A DNA stretch of 61,644 nt, taken from assembly GCA_946415345.1 (NCBI GenBank), contig CAMKRY010000002.1:1-61644 (forward strand), given 5' to 3'. The translations under genes were made by a program, and so were the position numbers. Under the pieces are notes generated by a model. It was not told where the DNA came from and searched no databases. It saw nothing but the letters and a program-made list of their open reading frames with translations. Position 1 is the first letter of the stretch. Every line of letters begins with the position of its first letter. The DNA is from an uncultured Bacteroidales bacterium (GTDB lineage: Bacteria > Bacteroidota > Bacteroidia > Bacteroidales > UBA932). Shown in pieces: positions 41,656 through 51,144 of the stretch.

Positions 41656-41684
41656 AGATGCCCGATCAGGTCGGGCATGACGAA
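41654..41684 (+). repeat. 31-bp palindromic repeat R2, copy 1
   Basis: Contains ATGCCCGA/TCGGGCAT around a 5-nt loop. Identical over 31 bp to 45292-45322. It overlaps the GH31 stop codon's last bases. Confidence 0.9.
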
Positions 41685-41687
41685 CGA

Positions 41688-43544
41688 TCAGGCGCCGATC
41701 TCCGAAAGGAGGTCGGTGCTTTGATAATAGTGGCGGAGGATGAAGAGGATGTAGCGGATTTCGACGCAGACGCAGCGCGTGACTTCCGGGACGAAGCACC
41801 AGTCGGAGGAGAGGGACTCTTTGTTGCCGTCGAAGGCGAGACCGACGAGTTCTCCGTGCTCATTCAGCACGGGCGAACCGCTGTTTCCGCCGGTGATATC
41901 ATTGTCCGTGATGAAGTTGACGGGGCCGTTATAGTCCTTCAATATAGCCAGGAAATCCTCCGGTACGGCGAAGTCGTGGCGCTCCGGATCGGCCTTCTGG
42001 AAGATGCCGCGGGGCGTCGTGTACCAACTGCAATAGACCGCATCGCGGGGAACCAGCGGACAGACTTTGCCGGTGCTCAGGCGAAGGGTGGAATTGGCGT
42101 CCGGATAGGCATGGATCCCCCGGCTCAGTTCCATCTCGTAGACGGCATGGGTGTAGGCCTGGCGCAGCGGGGCGGTATCCGTCTGGGGAAAAGCGGTGAT
42201 GCGCACCTCCGTAAGGAAGTCCGCGAAAGCCTTCGGATCATCCCACAGCGCGGCGGCCATCGCATCCCAGTCGCTGCCGAAACGCTCGCAGAGAGCCTTC
42301 TGGCGCTCTCCGACATATTCCGGGGCCATACCCGTAAAGTATTCTGACAGAGCGTATGCAAGCAGTTCTTTCTCTACGCGAGGATCGACCTGGGCGAGAC
42401 CGGCGGCATAGACCGCATCTGGATCCTCCCGGGCATTCTGCATCCGGAGGAGGGTCGGGGCGATATAGGTACCGCGGATCAGAGTCTCGCGATAGAGGAC
42501 CTTCAGGGCTTCGGCGCGGGCGATGGCGGCATAACCTTCGCGAAGGTCAGCCAGCAGCGTACCCCATTGCGCCTGTCGCGACGAACCGTCTGCGATCCAG
42601 GCAGCCAGTTCCCGTTCCCGGGCTTCCTTTCGGGCTACCACGCCGTCGCGACGGGTGCAAGCGAGCTCTCCGGCATAGTATTCCTGGGCATTGGAGAGGG
42701 AGAAGAAGCGGTCGGCATAGAGCCGGCGCACCTCCGGGTCGGCGTCCATCCATCTGCGGAGAATCTCCATCCGACGGGCACCGAGGCGGGTCGAAACGGG
42801 CCACTGGACCGTAATTTCATGGCCCATCTCGAAGGAGGAGCTGTAGCGGTGGGTCCGGCCGGGATAGCCGATAACCGTCGTCGCAGCGCCAAATTTCGTC
42901 CCTTGCAGAGCCACCTTCAGGTGCCAGGGGCTCTGGAGCGGCTCGCCGTTCTCATAGATTCGATATAAGGTAAAGTCCGCCTTCTGCTGCGGCCATTCCC
43001 AGTTGTCCTCGTCGCCGCCGAAAGCCGCCACCGACACGGGCGGGGCCAGCACGAGACGCACATCGTCATAGACCTTGTAGAAGGCGATATAGTCCCGGCT
43101 GCCCGCCCACATGGACTCGAAGGATACCGTCAGACCGGGCGTTTGGTAGCGCTTCTCCATGATGGCGCTGAGCTTGCGGCCGCCGAAACGGATGCCCTCA
43201 CGCTTCAAGGAATCTTTCACGGCATCCACCTCATCCGTCACATCCAGCATCCGCTGGAGGATCTGCACCTTCTTCCCGGGGATGCGCAGTTCCTCGTCCC
43301 GGGTCCGGGCACAGAAGCCGCTCTCCAGCAGGTTCAGCTCCGCCAGGTCGCTGTAGGCCACATGATGGTTTGTAATCAGCAGGCCGTCCCGGGAAATGAC
43401 GCTGCCGGTGCCGATGAAATCCATCGACACGACGGCCCGTGCCCCAGCCGCCGCCGGATCGGTCACCAGCCACATCCCCTCGTCCGCACGCAGCGGTATC
43501 ACCGCGAGGAGAAACGTAAGTATCGGAAAAAGGAACTGTTTCAT
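41688..43544 (-). CDS. S46-family dipeptidyl-peptidase (DPP7/DPP11-like)
   Basis: This periplasmic 618-aa serine exopeptidase releases dipeptides from peptide N-termini. Signal MKQFLFPILTFLLAVIPLRA. The chymotrypsin-like triad is visible: His in 'ITNHHVAYSD' (about 61), Asp in 'FGGDEDNWEWP' (about 178), Ser in 'TGGNSGSPV' (about 555). The helical insert domain (about 220-480) sits between. Family members are usually about 700-720 aa, so this is a short form. Specificity (hydrophobic for DPP7, acidic for DPP11) cannot be decided. A -7-like TATCTTTG lies at 43563-43570. It would serve amino acid catabolism, perhaps of mucin peptides freed by the M60 enzyme. Confidence 0.9.
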   Translation of the reverse strand: MKQFLFPILTFLLAVIPLRADEGMWLVTDPAAAGARAVVSMDFIGTGSVISRDGLLITNHHVAYSDLAELNLLESGFCARTRDEELRIPGKKVQILQRMLDVTDEVDAVKDSLKREGIRFGGRKLSAIMEKRYQTPGLTVSFESMWAGSRDYIAFYKVYDDVRLVLAPPVSVAAFGGDEDNWEWPQQKADFTLYRIYENGEPLQSPWHLKVALQGTKFGAATTVIGYPGRTHRYSSSFEMGHEITVQWPVSTRLGARRMEILRRWMDADPEVRRLYADRFFSLSNAQEYYAGELACTRRDGVVARKEARERELAAWIADGSSRQAQWGTLLADLREGYAAIARAEALKVLYRETLIRGTYIAPTLLRMQNAREDPDAVYAAGLAQVDPRVEKELLAYALSEYFTGMAPEYVGERQKALCERFGSDWDAMAAALWDDPKAFADFLTEVRITAFPQTDTAPLRQAYTHAVYEMELSRGIHAYPDANSTLRLSTGKVCPLVPRDAVYCSWYTTPRGIFQKADPERHDFAVPEDFLAILKDYNGPVNFITDNDITGGNSGSPVLNEHGELVGLAFDGNKESLSSDWCFVPEVTRCVCVEIRYILFILRHYYQSTDLLSEIGA

Positions 43545-43610
43545 GTTTTATAAGGTGTTATGCAAAGATAACACTTTTCGGGAAACCCGGCGCCATCCCC
43601 ATTAATAGGG

Positions 43611-43642
43611 ATTGCATTAGCAGGAAAAAAGCCGTATTTTTG
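43611..43642 (+). promoter_or_regulatory. Promoter of the FISUMP lipoprotein gene
   Basis: -33 ATTG (43611-43614), 20-nt spacer, -7 TATTTTTG (43635-43642). Confidence 0.6.
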
Positions 43643-43671
43643 CAGATACGAAGACAATAATTCTCTATCAT

Positions 43672-45282
43672 ATGAAAAAAATCTTCCCCATCCTCGCCGG
43701 TCTGGCGCTTCTGCTGACCGCCTGCGAAAACAAAGAAAACAAAGAACCTGTGGCCCCGGAGACCGATTTTTCCGATGTGGCCGTTCGCATTGAACCCATC
43801 ATCACGAAGGCCACGGAAACAAACTTCGAGAACGGCGACGCCATCGGTCTGACGATCAGCCGCGAGGCCGGCGTCTATGCCACCAACGAAAAGCTCGTCT
43901 TTGACGGTACCGCTTTCGCCGGCAGCCTGAAGTGGTATGCCGAGGGCGGTGACAAGGCGACCCTCGCCGCTTACTACCCGTATGCCGCCGAGGTCCCGAC
44001 CAGCTTCACCGTCGCGACCGACCAGTCCGCCGCCGGCGCCCTTGCCGCCTGCGACTTCCTCTCCGCCGTCAAGGCCGACGTCCTGCCGAGCGCCAACGCC
44101 ATCTCCATGGTCTTCAAGCACCAGCTCAGCCGCATCGTCATCACGGTGGTCAACAACTCCGGCGCCGCCATCGACGCCATCACGCTGAAGGGTCTCAACC
44201 CGAAGGCCACCATCGCCGCCGACCTCACCGCCACGGCCACGGAAGGCACGACCCCGGTCGACATCAAGACCGCCAAGTCCGGTGACAACTACTACGCCAT
44301 CGTCCCTCCCCAGACGGTCTCCATCAAAGCCGCCGTCGAATATCTCGGCCTGACCCGTGAGCAGCAGCTCACCGAGGCTGAACTTCTCGCCGGCAAGCAG
44401 TATTCCCTCACCATCGTCGTCAACGCCGCTGACATCAAGGTCATCCTCGCCGGCGAAATCGAGAACTGGACCGACGGTGGCGAAATCACCGGCCAGCCCG
44501 AGGACCCGGACAACAACGAGCACCTCGACGAAGGCTACATCACCTACGCCGGAGATAAGTACAATGTCGTCAAGATGGATGACGGCAAGTGGTGGATGGC
44601 CCAGAACCTCCGCTTCGTCCCCGCAGGCCTGACCCCGGCCAGCGAACTGACCGCCGTCACCGCCGGTATCTTCAACCCGCTGAAGGTTAATGACGGCCAG
44701 ACCGCCCTCGAATTCACCAACGACGCCGACATCATCGCCGCCAACGGTTACCTCTACCAGAGCGAAGTCGCCCTCGGCCTCAACGTCGGCGACCTTACCA
44801 CCGTCGCAGCCGCCGAGGCCCTCGAAGGTACCCAGGGCATTTGCCCGAAAGGCTGGCACGTCCCGACCATCGCCGACATCACCGGCCTCGTCGGAAAGGC
44901 CGTCAGCCCGATCACGACCAACACCGAGGCCCCTTATTACAACGGCAGCAACGGTTCCATCGCCCTGCTGAACGCCGACGGCTTCAACATCGAGGCTTAC
45001 GGTGCCATCACCATCCAGGACAACACCAAGACGACCGGTACCTTCATGGGCTTCATGTCCAGCTATAAGGATCACCTCACCTCCAGTATGATGATTGGTT
45101 CCACCTATGCCGGCGTCACCTACAACACCTCCAACGACGAGACTTCCGGCGTTAAGAACCTCCAGTTCTACGGCCTGATGCCGATGACCAACAAGGCCAC
45201 CGAGGCTGACTACACCTGCAATGGTACCAAGGTCAGCTACCGCATCGCCGGTCCCGTCCGCTGCGTCCGCGACGCTGAATAA
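43672..45282 (+). CDS. Fimbrillin-like lipoprotein with FISUMP domain
   Basis: The 536-aa lipoprotein (MKKIFPILAGLALLLTAC) has an N-terminal fimbrillin/Mfa-like beta domain (about 30-270, 'SMVFKHQLSRIVITVVNNSG') followed by a Fibrobacter-succinogenes-major-paralogue domain (about 285-535, 'YNVVKMDDGKWWMAQNLRF', 'GICPKGWHVPTIADI', final 'GPVRCVRD'). Such proteins are surface-exposed and may be fimbrial tip or adhesin subunits; exact role unknown. Very alanine-rich and GC-rich, matching the host genome. Single gene with its own promoter and terminator. Confidence 0.82.
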   Translation: MKKIFPILAGLALLLTACENKENKEPVAPETDFSDVAVRIEPIITKATETNFENGDAIGLTISREAGVYATNEKLVFDGTAFAGSLKWYAEGGDKATLAAYYPYAAEVPTSFTVATDQSAAGALAACDFLSAVKADVLPSANAISMVFKHQLSRIVITVVNNSGAAIDAITLKGLNPKATIAADLTATATEGTTPVDIKTAKSGDNYYAIVPPQTVSIKAAVEYLGLTREQQLTEAELLAGKQYSLTIVVNAADIKVILAGEIENWTDGGEITGQPEDPDNNEHLDEGYITYAGDKYNVVKMDDGKWWMAQNLRFVPAGLTPASELTAVTAGIFNPLKVNDGQTALEFTNDADIIAANGYLYQSEVALGLNVGDLTTVAAAEALEGTQGICPKGWHVPTIADITGLVGKAVSPITTNTEAPYYNGSNGSIALLNADGFNIEAYGAITIQDNTKTTGTFMGFMSSYKDHLTSSMMIGSTYAGVTYNTSNDETSGVKNLQFYGLMPMTNKATEADYTCNGTKVSYRIAGPVRCVRDAE

Positions 45283-45291
45283 TTTTCGGTC

Positions 45292-45322
45292 AAAGATGCC
45301 CGATCAGGTCGGGCATGACGAA
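45292..45322 (+). repeat. 31-bp palindromic repeat R2, copy 2
   Basis: Identical to 41654-41684, again just after a stop codon. Confidence 0.9.
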
Positions 45323-45329
45323 TACTCGT

Positions 45330-45371
45330 GTGCCTTCTCTCCTTTAAAATAGGCAGAGAAGGCACGTTTTT
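45330..45371 (+). terminator. Terminator of the FISUMP gene
   Basis: Perfect 11-bp stem GTGCCTTCTCT/AGAGAAGGCAC, 14-nt loop, then GTTTTT. A second hairpin (CTTCTCTCC/GGGAGAGAAG) follows at about 45390-45418. Confidence 0.75.
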
Positions 45372-45437
45372 CTGGCATTTTCGTTCCTTCTCTCCTCATT
45401 TTTCGGGAGAGAAGGAGCACTTGTCCGGAGGTGCGGA

Positions 45438-45568
45438 GGAAGCACCATTCAAAACCCGTGGCCACCCTCGGCCACGTAAGAGGGTGGGGAGGTTGCAAAG
45501 CAACCGACTGGGGCCCGAAAAAGCCGAGCGAAGCGAGCGCTTTGCAGGGCGGTTTTGAATGGTCTTCC
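45438..45568. ncRNA. Candidate structured RNA or mini-inverted-repeat element
   Basis: No gene lies here. A 17-bp closing stem (GGAAG-CA-CCATTCAAAACC with GGTTTTGAATGG-T-CTTCC) brackets 131 nt. Inside are two perfect hairpins: CGTGGCC/GGCCACG (6-nt loop) and GGTTGC/GCAACC (AAA loop), plus a third GC-rich segment. The fold looks like a multi-arm junction. It is either a structured RNA or a palindromic mobile element. Its orientation cannot be decided. Confidence 0.5.
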
Positions 45569-45589
45569 GTAGCACAGGAGGACAACAAA

Positions 45590-47173
45590 CTAAAAGTTAT
45601 AGCCGAGGCGAAGGGTGGAGGTCCAGCGGTTCTTGCCCTTCAGGAGGGTGATCTCGAAGGCGTGGGTCCAGGAAGCGTCGAGCGTGAGAGAAAGGCCCTG
45701 GACGGACTTGAGACGATAGGTCAGGGCGCCGTTGAGGCCCATGCCGGAGGCGGTCAGGTATTCGTGGCGACGGACCCATTCGAAATTGAGCCGGTAAGGC
45801 TCGGAAGCGGGTTCTATGGCAGCGTCTCCTGCCTCCAGGCCGCGCTCATGGTCGTTGGCCCAGAAGTAGCGGGCGCCGAGGGCGAGGGTGAAACGCTGCG
45901 CGAAGCCGCCGAAGGGCAGGCCCGTCACGACGTTGGCGTTTAGTCGGCTCATCCAGATGTGCCAGCGGTCGGTGTAGGGATACTGCGGCGAGGCGTACTC
46001 GTCCCAGACAGTGCCGCTGTAGCCCAGTTTAACGGAGCGGAGGGCACAATAGAGGAACAGGAACTCATAGTCGGCGGAAAGATTGGTCTGGCGGCGGCGG
46101 TAGACGGTATTGTAGCCATAGACCTCGGGGAGCGTGATGCCGCCGTCGGTAACCTTATCCCATGCGGCCTCCTCCAGTCTCTGGCTGCGCCAATCGGCGT
46201 GGAGGCTTAAACGACCGAAATTGTAAAGAAGGTAAAAAAGTAACGGATCATGCTGCAAGGATAGATTTGCTGCCAGGCGATGGCCCGGGAAGCGGTACCA
46301 ATCGTAACCTCTCTCTCCTACCAGACCCTCGGTCCGGAGATATTCCGCATCTACATAAAACACATAAAACAGCCCTGATCCTTCATACTGATATTGCAAG
46401 GCCGTTCCATAAGAAAACTCCTTTACCGGCAAACGGCTCACGCCGGCCTCGGCGAGATGGATACCGGAGCCATCCCAGGCCTGATAGGTGCCGTACCGCA
46501 TGCCCTTGTCGAAGAAAGCATAATAGGTATCGGCCGTCGCCGCGCCGACCTGCTCGGCTTCAACAGACTCGGAGGTCTTGCGAAAAACCAGAGAAAGTCC
46601 CAGTTCGGAACCTTTGGAAAACTGATAAAGAACAGATGGAACCACACTGAAATCCAGTGCATAATTCGTATGACGGATATCTTTCCGTTTGGCGTAATTC
46701 TGGGACGAAAAGGCGACACGACCACCGATTCGCCAGGCATCATTCAGCGAATGGGCTATACCGCCGTTGAAACGGTAGGTCTGCAGCGTCTTGTCGCCGG
46801 GCGTAAACTCCATCACATCGATGGGGTAATACCCAGGATTGATGAACATCGACATCATCATGTCCTTACCGTTCATCTCCTCAAACGAGAAACTACCGGT
46901 CATGTAAGTATTTTCGTAGTGTCTGCGTGTCCTAGCCTCTGCCCCAACCCGCCAAATGTCGGAAGAAGAGTGACCGGGACGGAAGCCTCCCTTTTCAAAA
47001 CCGCTATACAGCGAGGCTGAGGATCTGTTGACCAAGAATTCTCCGCAGACATTTCGGCCTTCGGCAAAAGCATCCCTCATCGGTATGCCTACTTCCTCTC
47101 TCAATTGGGCGCGAAGCGGCCCGAAGGCGCTACTCACCAGCGCCAGTATGCAAAGAAGCCGTTTCGCGTTCAT
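45590..47173 (-). CDS. DUF6850-family outer-membrane beta-barrel protein
   Basis: The 527-aa exported protein (MNAKRLLCILALVSSAFGPLRAQ) has alternating barrel strands throughout and ends in '...STLRLGYNF'. It matches the DUF6850 barrels that accompany DUF4876 lipoproteins and TonB receptors in Bacteroidota. Its start overlaps the DUF4876 gene by 44 nt, so it is the third gene of that operon. The ligand of the system is not known. Confidence 0.75.
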   Translation of the reverse strand: MNAKRLLCILALVSSAFGPLRAQLREEVGIPMRDAFAEGRNVCGEFLVNRSSASLYSGFEKGGFRPGHSSSDIWRVGAEARTRRHYENTYMTGSFSFEEMNGKDMMMSMFINPGYYPIDVMEFTPGDKTLQTYRFNGGIAHSLNDAWRIGGRVAFSSQNYAKRKDIRHTNYALDFSVVPSVLYQFSKGSELGLSLVFRKTSESVEAEQVGAATADTYYAFFDKGMRYGTYQAWDGSGIHLAEAGVSRLPVKEFSYGTALQYQYEGSGLFYVFYVDAEYLRTEGLVGERGYDWYRFPGHRLAANLSLQHDPLLFYLLYNFGRLSLHADWRSQRLEEAAWDKVTDGGITLPEVYGYNTVYRRRQTNLSADYEFLFLYCALRSVKLGYSGTVWDEYASPQYPYTDRWHIWMSRLNANVVTGLPFGGFAQRFTLALGARYFWANDHERGLEAGDAAIEPASEPYRLNFEWVRRHEYLTASGMGLNGALTYRLKSVQGLSLTLDASWTHAFEITLLKGKNRWTSTLRLGYNF

Positions 47174-48347
47174 AGAAATCGTTGCTTGAATTGTTGGTAT
47201 CCTGGAGGATCGTGAAGCCCGCGGCGGCGCTCGCCTCCTCGTCGACCGTGCGCATCAGCGAGCGGCCCTTGAAGGTTTCGGACTGGCTCACGTAGCCGGC
47301 GTCGACCGCCGGGGGCAGGCGCTTGGCGTTGCCGCTGCTGCTGCCGTTGAAGACCTCCACCCCGTCGATAATCCAGTCCCACGGCACCTTGACGACGACA
47401 TCCGCGGCAGCACCCGGGGTCGCCTGGATGACGTCCGGCCGGGCGAGGAATTCCTGGATGGAAGTGCCCTGGACCCGGAAAATCACGAAGGCCGGAGAGG
47501 AGATGGACACGACGTTGGCGTTGGACTGGCCGGTCTTGACCGCGACCTCGAGGATGTGGTCCTGGCGGACCTGGTCGCCGGGGGCGGGATGGTAGATCGG
47601 GTTCGGGAAGTAGGTCGGGTTGTAGCAGACGAAGCAGTCGGGGCGGTTGAGATTGACCGACAGGGGGTATTCGGCGGTGTGGTCGATGGCGCCGCGAAGG
47701 GCGATGAGGGCATCCTCGCCGGGGGCCAGCGGATAGGTCTTGCCGTCGCCGGGGAAGTTCCACACCACACTCACCACGGGCGCGAAGTCCGGCAGGGAGC
47801 CGTCCGGCTGCAGCCAGTGGTTCACGCCGTTGGAATTGTAGGGATGGAGGCTGCCGAAGCAGAGGGAGTCGAGATAGACCGTCTGGTTGTCGTTGTTGTG
47901 GAGCAGCACGTACTGGTCGCTCTGCCAGGTGCCTTCCTGGGGGGCCTTGCTGCAGCCGCCGACATAGAGTTCCTTCACCACGAGGGTGCCGGCGAGGGAA
48001 TACTCCAGCGCGAGCTGGACGGTCACGGGCTCACCCGCAACGACCACCTTGTCCTGGCTGCCGTTATAGATGTCGCGGCCCTGGCGGTCGCTCATCAGAA
48101 TGCGGTAAACGCCCTTCGGCAGGAGGACGGTCACGGCGCCGCGGCTGTCGGTTTCGGCCTGCCAGGCAGATCCGGTGGCGATATCGGCAAAGCGTACAAG
48201 GGCGCCCTCCCGGACGGCATCGGCATGGCCGGCGGGATAGACGGCATGGACCGTGACGCTCACGAGCGCATCCTGGTAGGGATCGCTGAAGTGGCTGCAG
48301 GCGGTGAGCCCGAGGGCCAGCAGGATTATGAGAACAAAGCGTTTCAT
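47130..48347 (-). CDS. DUF4876 lipoprotein
   Basis: The 405-aa lipoprotein (MKRFVLIILLALGLTAC) begins with a carboxypeptidase-regulatory/Ig-like domain (about 20-125, 'GAVTVLLPKGVYRILMSDRQ') and continues with a DUF4876 core ('SDQYVLLHNNDNQTVYLDSL', 'WDWIIDGVEVFNGSS'). It probably sits on the outer-membrane surface as the binding partner of the adjacent TonB receptor. The start overlaps the receptor gene by 4 nt (ATGA-type coupling). Confidence 0.8.
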   Translation of the reverse strand: MKRFVLIILLALGLTACSHFSDPYQDALVSVTVHAVYPAGHADAVREGALVRFADIATGSAWQAETDSRGAVTVLLPKGVYRILMSDRQGRDIYNGSQDKVVVAGEPVTVQLALEYSLAGTLVVKELYVGGCSKAPQEGTWQSDQYVLLHNNDNQTVYLDSLCFGSLHPYNSNGVNHWLQPDGSLPDFAPVVSVVWNFPGDGKTYPLAPGEDALIALRGAIDHTAEYPLSVNLNRPDCFVCYNPTYFPNPIYHPAPGDQVRQDHILEVAVKTGQSNANVVSISSPAFVIFRVQGTSIQEFLARPDVIQATPGAAADVVVKVPWDWIIDGVEVFNGSSSGNAKRLPPAVDAGYVSQSETFKGRSLMRTVDEEASAAAGFTILQDTNNSSNDFYERETASLHTGAGE

Positions 48348-51139
48348 AGCTTGATGCGGCAGGTCAGACCATAATAGAAGGCCGGGGTGAAGATGGCGCT
48401 CACGCCGGTCGCCCAGTTCTTGCGGTAGGGCCGGGCGGCGGTGAAGTTGTTGGCGAAGAAGGAGAGGGACACGGCCTTGCCGATTTCCTTGGTGAGGCTG
48501 AGGTTGGCGCTCAGGTAGGGGTCGTAGCCCTCGGCGGCGAAGGTGTAGCGGTTGCCGGAGCGGAGGATCAGGCGCTGGAAGTCGGGGTTGGCGGCTTCGG
48601 CCTCGGTCCAGGGATGGCGGTTGCCGTCGAGGTCCAGCCAGGCGACCGGGGCCACGGCCGTGTAGGCGTCGCCGTCATAGATGTCCCCGCCGGTCGGGGC
48701 CAGGGTCTGCTCGGAGACGGTGTAGGCGGCGTTGGAGAGGTTCTGGGCATTGCGCAGGAGGGTCGCCTCGATGCGGCAGGTGACAATCAGGCGCGCCGAC
48801 GGGATGTGGGTGATGGCGGTCAGGTTGGCGTCGAGCCAGTCCGTCTTGCGGCCCTGGACGAGAGCATGGGGACCGGCGTAGATGCCGACGTAGGGATAGG
48901 AGCGGTTCGCCAGCGAAGGATGGGACCAGCCGGCCTGGTAGTACGCGGATTCCTGCTCATTGAGGTAGCGGGAATGGGTGTAGGAGGCGTCGAGACGCAG
49001 GCGGGTGCGGACCGGGCGGATCTCCGGGGCATCCACGGTCAGTTCCAGGCCCGTTCGGGTCACCGTCGCGCCGCCGCGCTGGGTGCGGGTGTTGATGAAG
49101 CTGCGGTCCATGACGGTCAGCTCCATGGGGACGTAATAGCCGTCGTCGCCGCGGAGGTAGACCTCACCGGTCTGGCTGTCGACCCGCATCTGAGGGTCCG
49201 CCGCAGGGGTGAAACCGTCCGGCAGGCGGCTCTGGCGGTAGGTGAACGGGACGTAGCTGTCGGCGTATTCGTAAGGGTTGCGGGTGAGGTTCCGGAAAGC
49301 GGCCAGGGAGACGCTCCAGCCGCCCTTTTCGAAGTCGATGCCGAACTCGGCGTTGCTGTTGGACTGCCACTGCAGGTCAGGATTCGTCGCCAGCGTGTAG
49401 GGCAGCGTATAATAGACGTAGCGGCTCTCGGCTCCATAGCTGACGCCGAAGGAGCGGATGTCGCGGTACTCCTGCTTCGGGTAGAGGATATAGAAGGACG
49501 GGAGTTTGCGGGTGATGCCCCAGCCGGCGCGGAAGGAAAGGGCATCGCCGAGGTGCAGGCGGGCATTCAGGCGGGGCGACAGGGTCCGCAACTTGTCATA
49601 CTGCGCGTCACGGATATAGACGCCCTCGCCGCGGAGACCGAGGCTGAGGTCCAGCTTCGTCTTCGGACTCAGCGGGACGGTGAGGTTGTCCTCGGCATAG
49701 GCCGAGAAGGTGTGCATGTAGGGATAGTCCGTGTAGGGGCGCGGACGGTAGCCGCTGGCCGCCAGGGACGGATCCTCATAGTATTCGCCCTCGCCGACAT
49801 TGCCGTCCGCCTTCCACTGCAGACCGGCCTTGAGGGAGGACTTCACAGGGCCGAAATGGTGCAGCCAGTCGTATTTGAACGAGGCGGCGGCATCCAGCTC
49901 GCGGGAGTCGGTGATGCGGTCGGCATAGAAGGTCGTCGGCAGGGCGGTCGCGGGGAAATAACCCTGCTGCTCCGCATGGACGGCCGGCTGGGAGGAGGCG
50001 TAGGAGTTGTAGATGTGCTCGCGGGACTTCTGGTCGTGGTAGTAGAGCGAGGCCTCCAGGCTGAGGTTCGTGACCCAGCTGCGGTTGAGAAGGAGCGTCG
50101 CCTTGACGTGCGGGGTCAGGAGGTTGTCGCGGGCCTTCGTCCGCTCGTCGGAGAAGGCGTCAGGGTCGTTTTTCGCGTCCATGCCACCGACGTTGCCGGT
50201 CAGACCCGCCTCGAGGCGGAGTTTCTGCCGGAAAGTGACGCTGTATTCGGCGGTGAAGCCGCGGCGGGTATAGGAAGTGTAGGGCGAGGAAAGCTTCTGC
50301 GTCGCGCGGGTCCACTGGCCGCTGAGGTTCAGCACGCCCTTCCCGAGTTCGACGCCCTTGGAGATGCCGGCGTCATAAGTCCGCGGATTGACGGAAAAAC
50401 TGATGTTGAGCGGCGTGCGGCCCTTTTTCGTGATGATGCGGACCATGCCGGAGCCGAGGTCGCCATACTCCGCCGACGGGACGCCGGTCAGCACCTCCAC
50501 CGACTCGATGTTCTCCACCTGCAGCGCGCGGGTGTCGACCCCCTGCATACCGGCGAAGCTCGCGTTGTCGCCCATGCGGACGCCGTTGACCTCGACCGCC
50601 GTGGAGAAGGCGGCATTGCCCGCGGACTGCCCGCCGCCGCGCAGGGAAAGCTCCGTCTGCGCCGTCAGGTCCGGATTGACCGTCTTGCCGCCGGGCATCA
50701 GCGCGGCGACATTGCCGACGCCGGACATCTGAAGATGGTCCAGCGCCGCCCGGCCGAGGGTGCGGGTCGTGTTGATGTTGTCCTTGGAGCGCTCGGCCGT
50801 GACCACGACTTCTTCGAGGGCCAGGGAGCTCACGCGCAGCCGGATGTCCTTGACGATGCCGGCCGTCCCGACGGTGAGCTTTTCCCGAACGGTCTCATAG
50901 CCGATCATGCTCACTTCGAAGGTGTACTCCCCTTTCGCGACGTTCCGGAGGGCATACCGCCCGTCCTCGTCGCTGACGGACCAGACATAGTTCCCGTCCA
51001 GCGTCACCACCACGCCCGGCAGGGCCTCTCCCGTCTCGGCATCCGTGATGCGGCCGGAAATGTCGATACCGGCCCATCCTGTCACTTCCGACAGGAGGGC
51101 CAGTATCAATAACATCAACAATAAACTGGTTTTTTTCAC
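48344..51139 (-). CDS. TonB-dependent receptor (DUF4876-associated), GTG start
   Basis: The 931-aa outer-membrane transporter has an N-terminal carboxypeptidase-like domain (about 25-105, 'ISGRITDAETGEALPGVVVT'), a TonB-box-like 'LEEVVVTAERSK', a plug ('TGVPSAEYGDLGSGMVRIIT') and a barrel ending '...YGLTCRIKL'. It is not of SusC type. The start is GTG at 51139, giving a plausible signal MKKTSLLLMLLILALLS; the next ATG would remove the positive N-region. The promoter's predicted start coincides with the GTG, so the mRNA may be leaderless. First gene of receptor-DUF4876-DUF6850. Ligand unknown. Confidence 0.88.
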   Translation of the reverse strand: MKKTSLLLMLLILALLSEVTGWAGIDISGRITDAETGEALPGVVVTLDGNYVWSVSDEDGRYALRNVAKGEYTFEVSMIGYETVREKLTVGTAGIVKDIRLRVSSLALEEVVVTAERSKDNINTTRTLGRAALDHLQMSGVGNVAALMPGGKTVNPDLTAQTELSLRGGGQSAGNAAFSTAVEVNGVRMGDNASFAGMQGVDTRALQVENIESVEVLTGVPSAEYGDLGSGMVRIITKKGRTPLNISFSVNPRTYDAGISKGVELGKGVLNLSGQWTRATQKLSSPYTSYTRRGFTAEYSVTFRQKLRLEAGLTGNVGGMDAKNDPDAFSDERTKARDNLLTPHVKATLLLNRSWVTNLSLEASLYYHDQKSREHIYNSYASSQPAVHAEQQGYFPATALPTTFYADRITDSRELDAAASFKYDWLHHFGPVKSSLKAGLQWKADGNVGEGEYYEDPSLAASGYRPRPYTDYPYMHTFSAYAEDNLTVPLSPKTKLDLSLGLRGEGVYIRDAQYDKLRTLSPRLNARLHLGDALSFRAGWGITRKLPSFYILYPKQEYRDIRSFGVSYGAESRYVYYTLPYTLATNPDLQWQSNSNAEFGIDFEKGGWSVSLAAFRNLTRNPYEYADSYVPFTYRQSRLPDGFTPAADPQMRVDSQTGEVYLRGDDGYYVPMELTVMDRSFINTRTQRGGATVTRTGLELTVDAPEIRPVRTRLRLDASYTHSRYLNEQESAYYQAGWSHPSLANRSYPYVGIYAGPHALVQGRKTDWLDANLTAITHIPSARLIVTCRIEATLLRNAQNLSNAAYTVSEQTLAPTGGDIYDGDAYTAVAPVAWLDLDGNRHPWTEAEAANPDFQRLILRSGNRYTFAAEGYDPYLSANLSLTKEIGKAVSLSFFANNFTAARPYRKNWATGVSAIFTPAFYYGLTCRIKL

Positions 51140-51144
51140 TGTTG

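Noticed and set aside
45328-45588. ORFs on both strands between the FISUMP and DUF6850 genes
   Set aside because: They run through a terminator and a perfect multi-hairpin structure; no start signals or homology.
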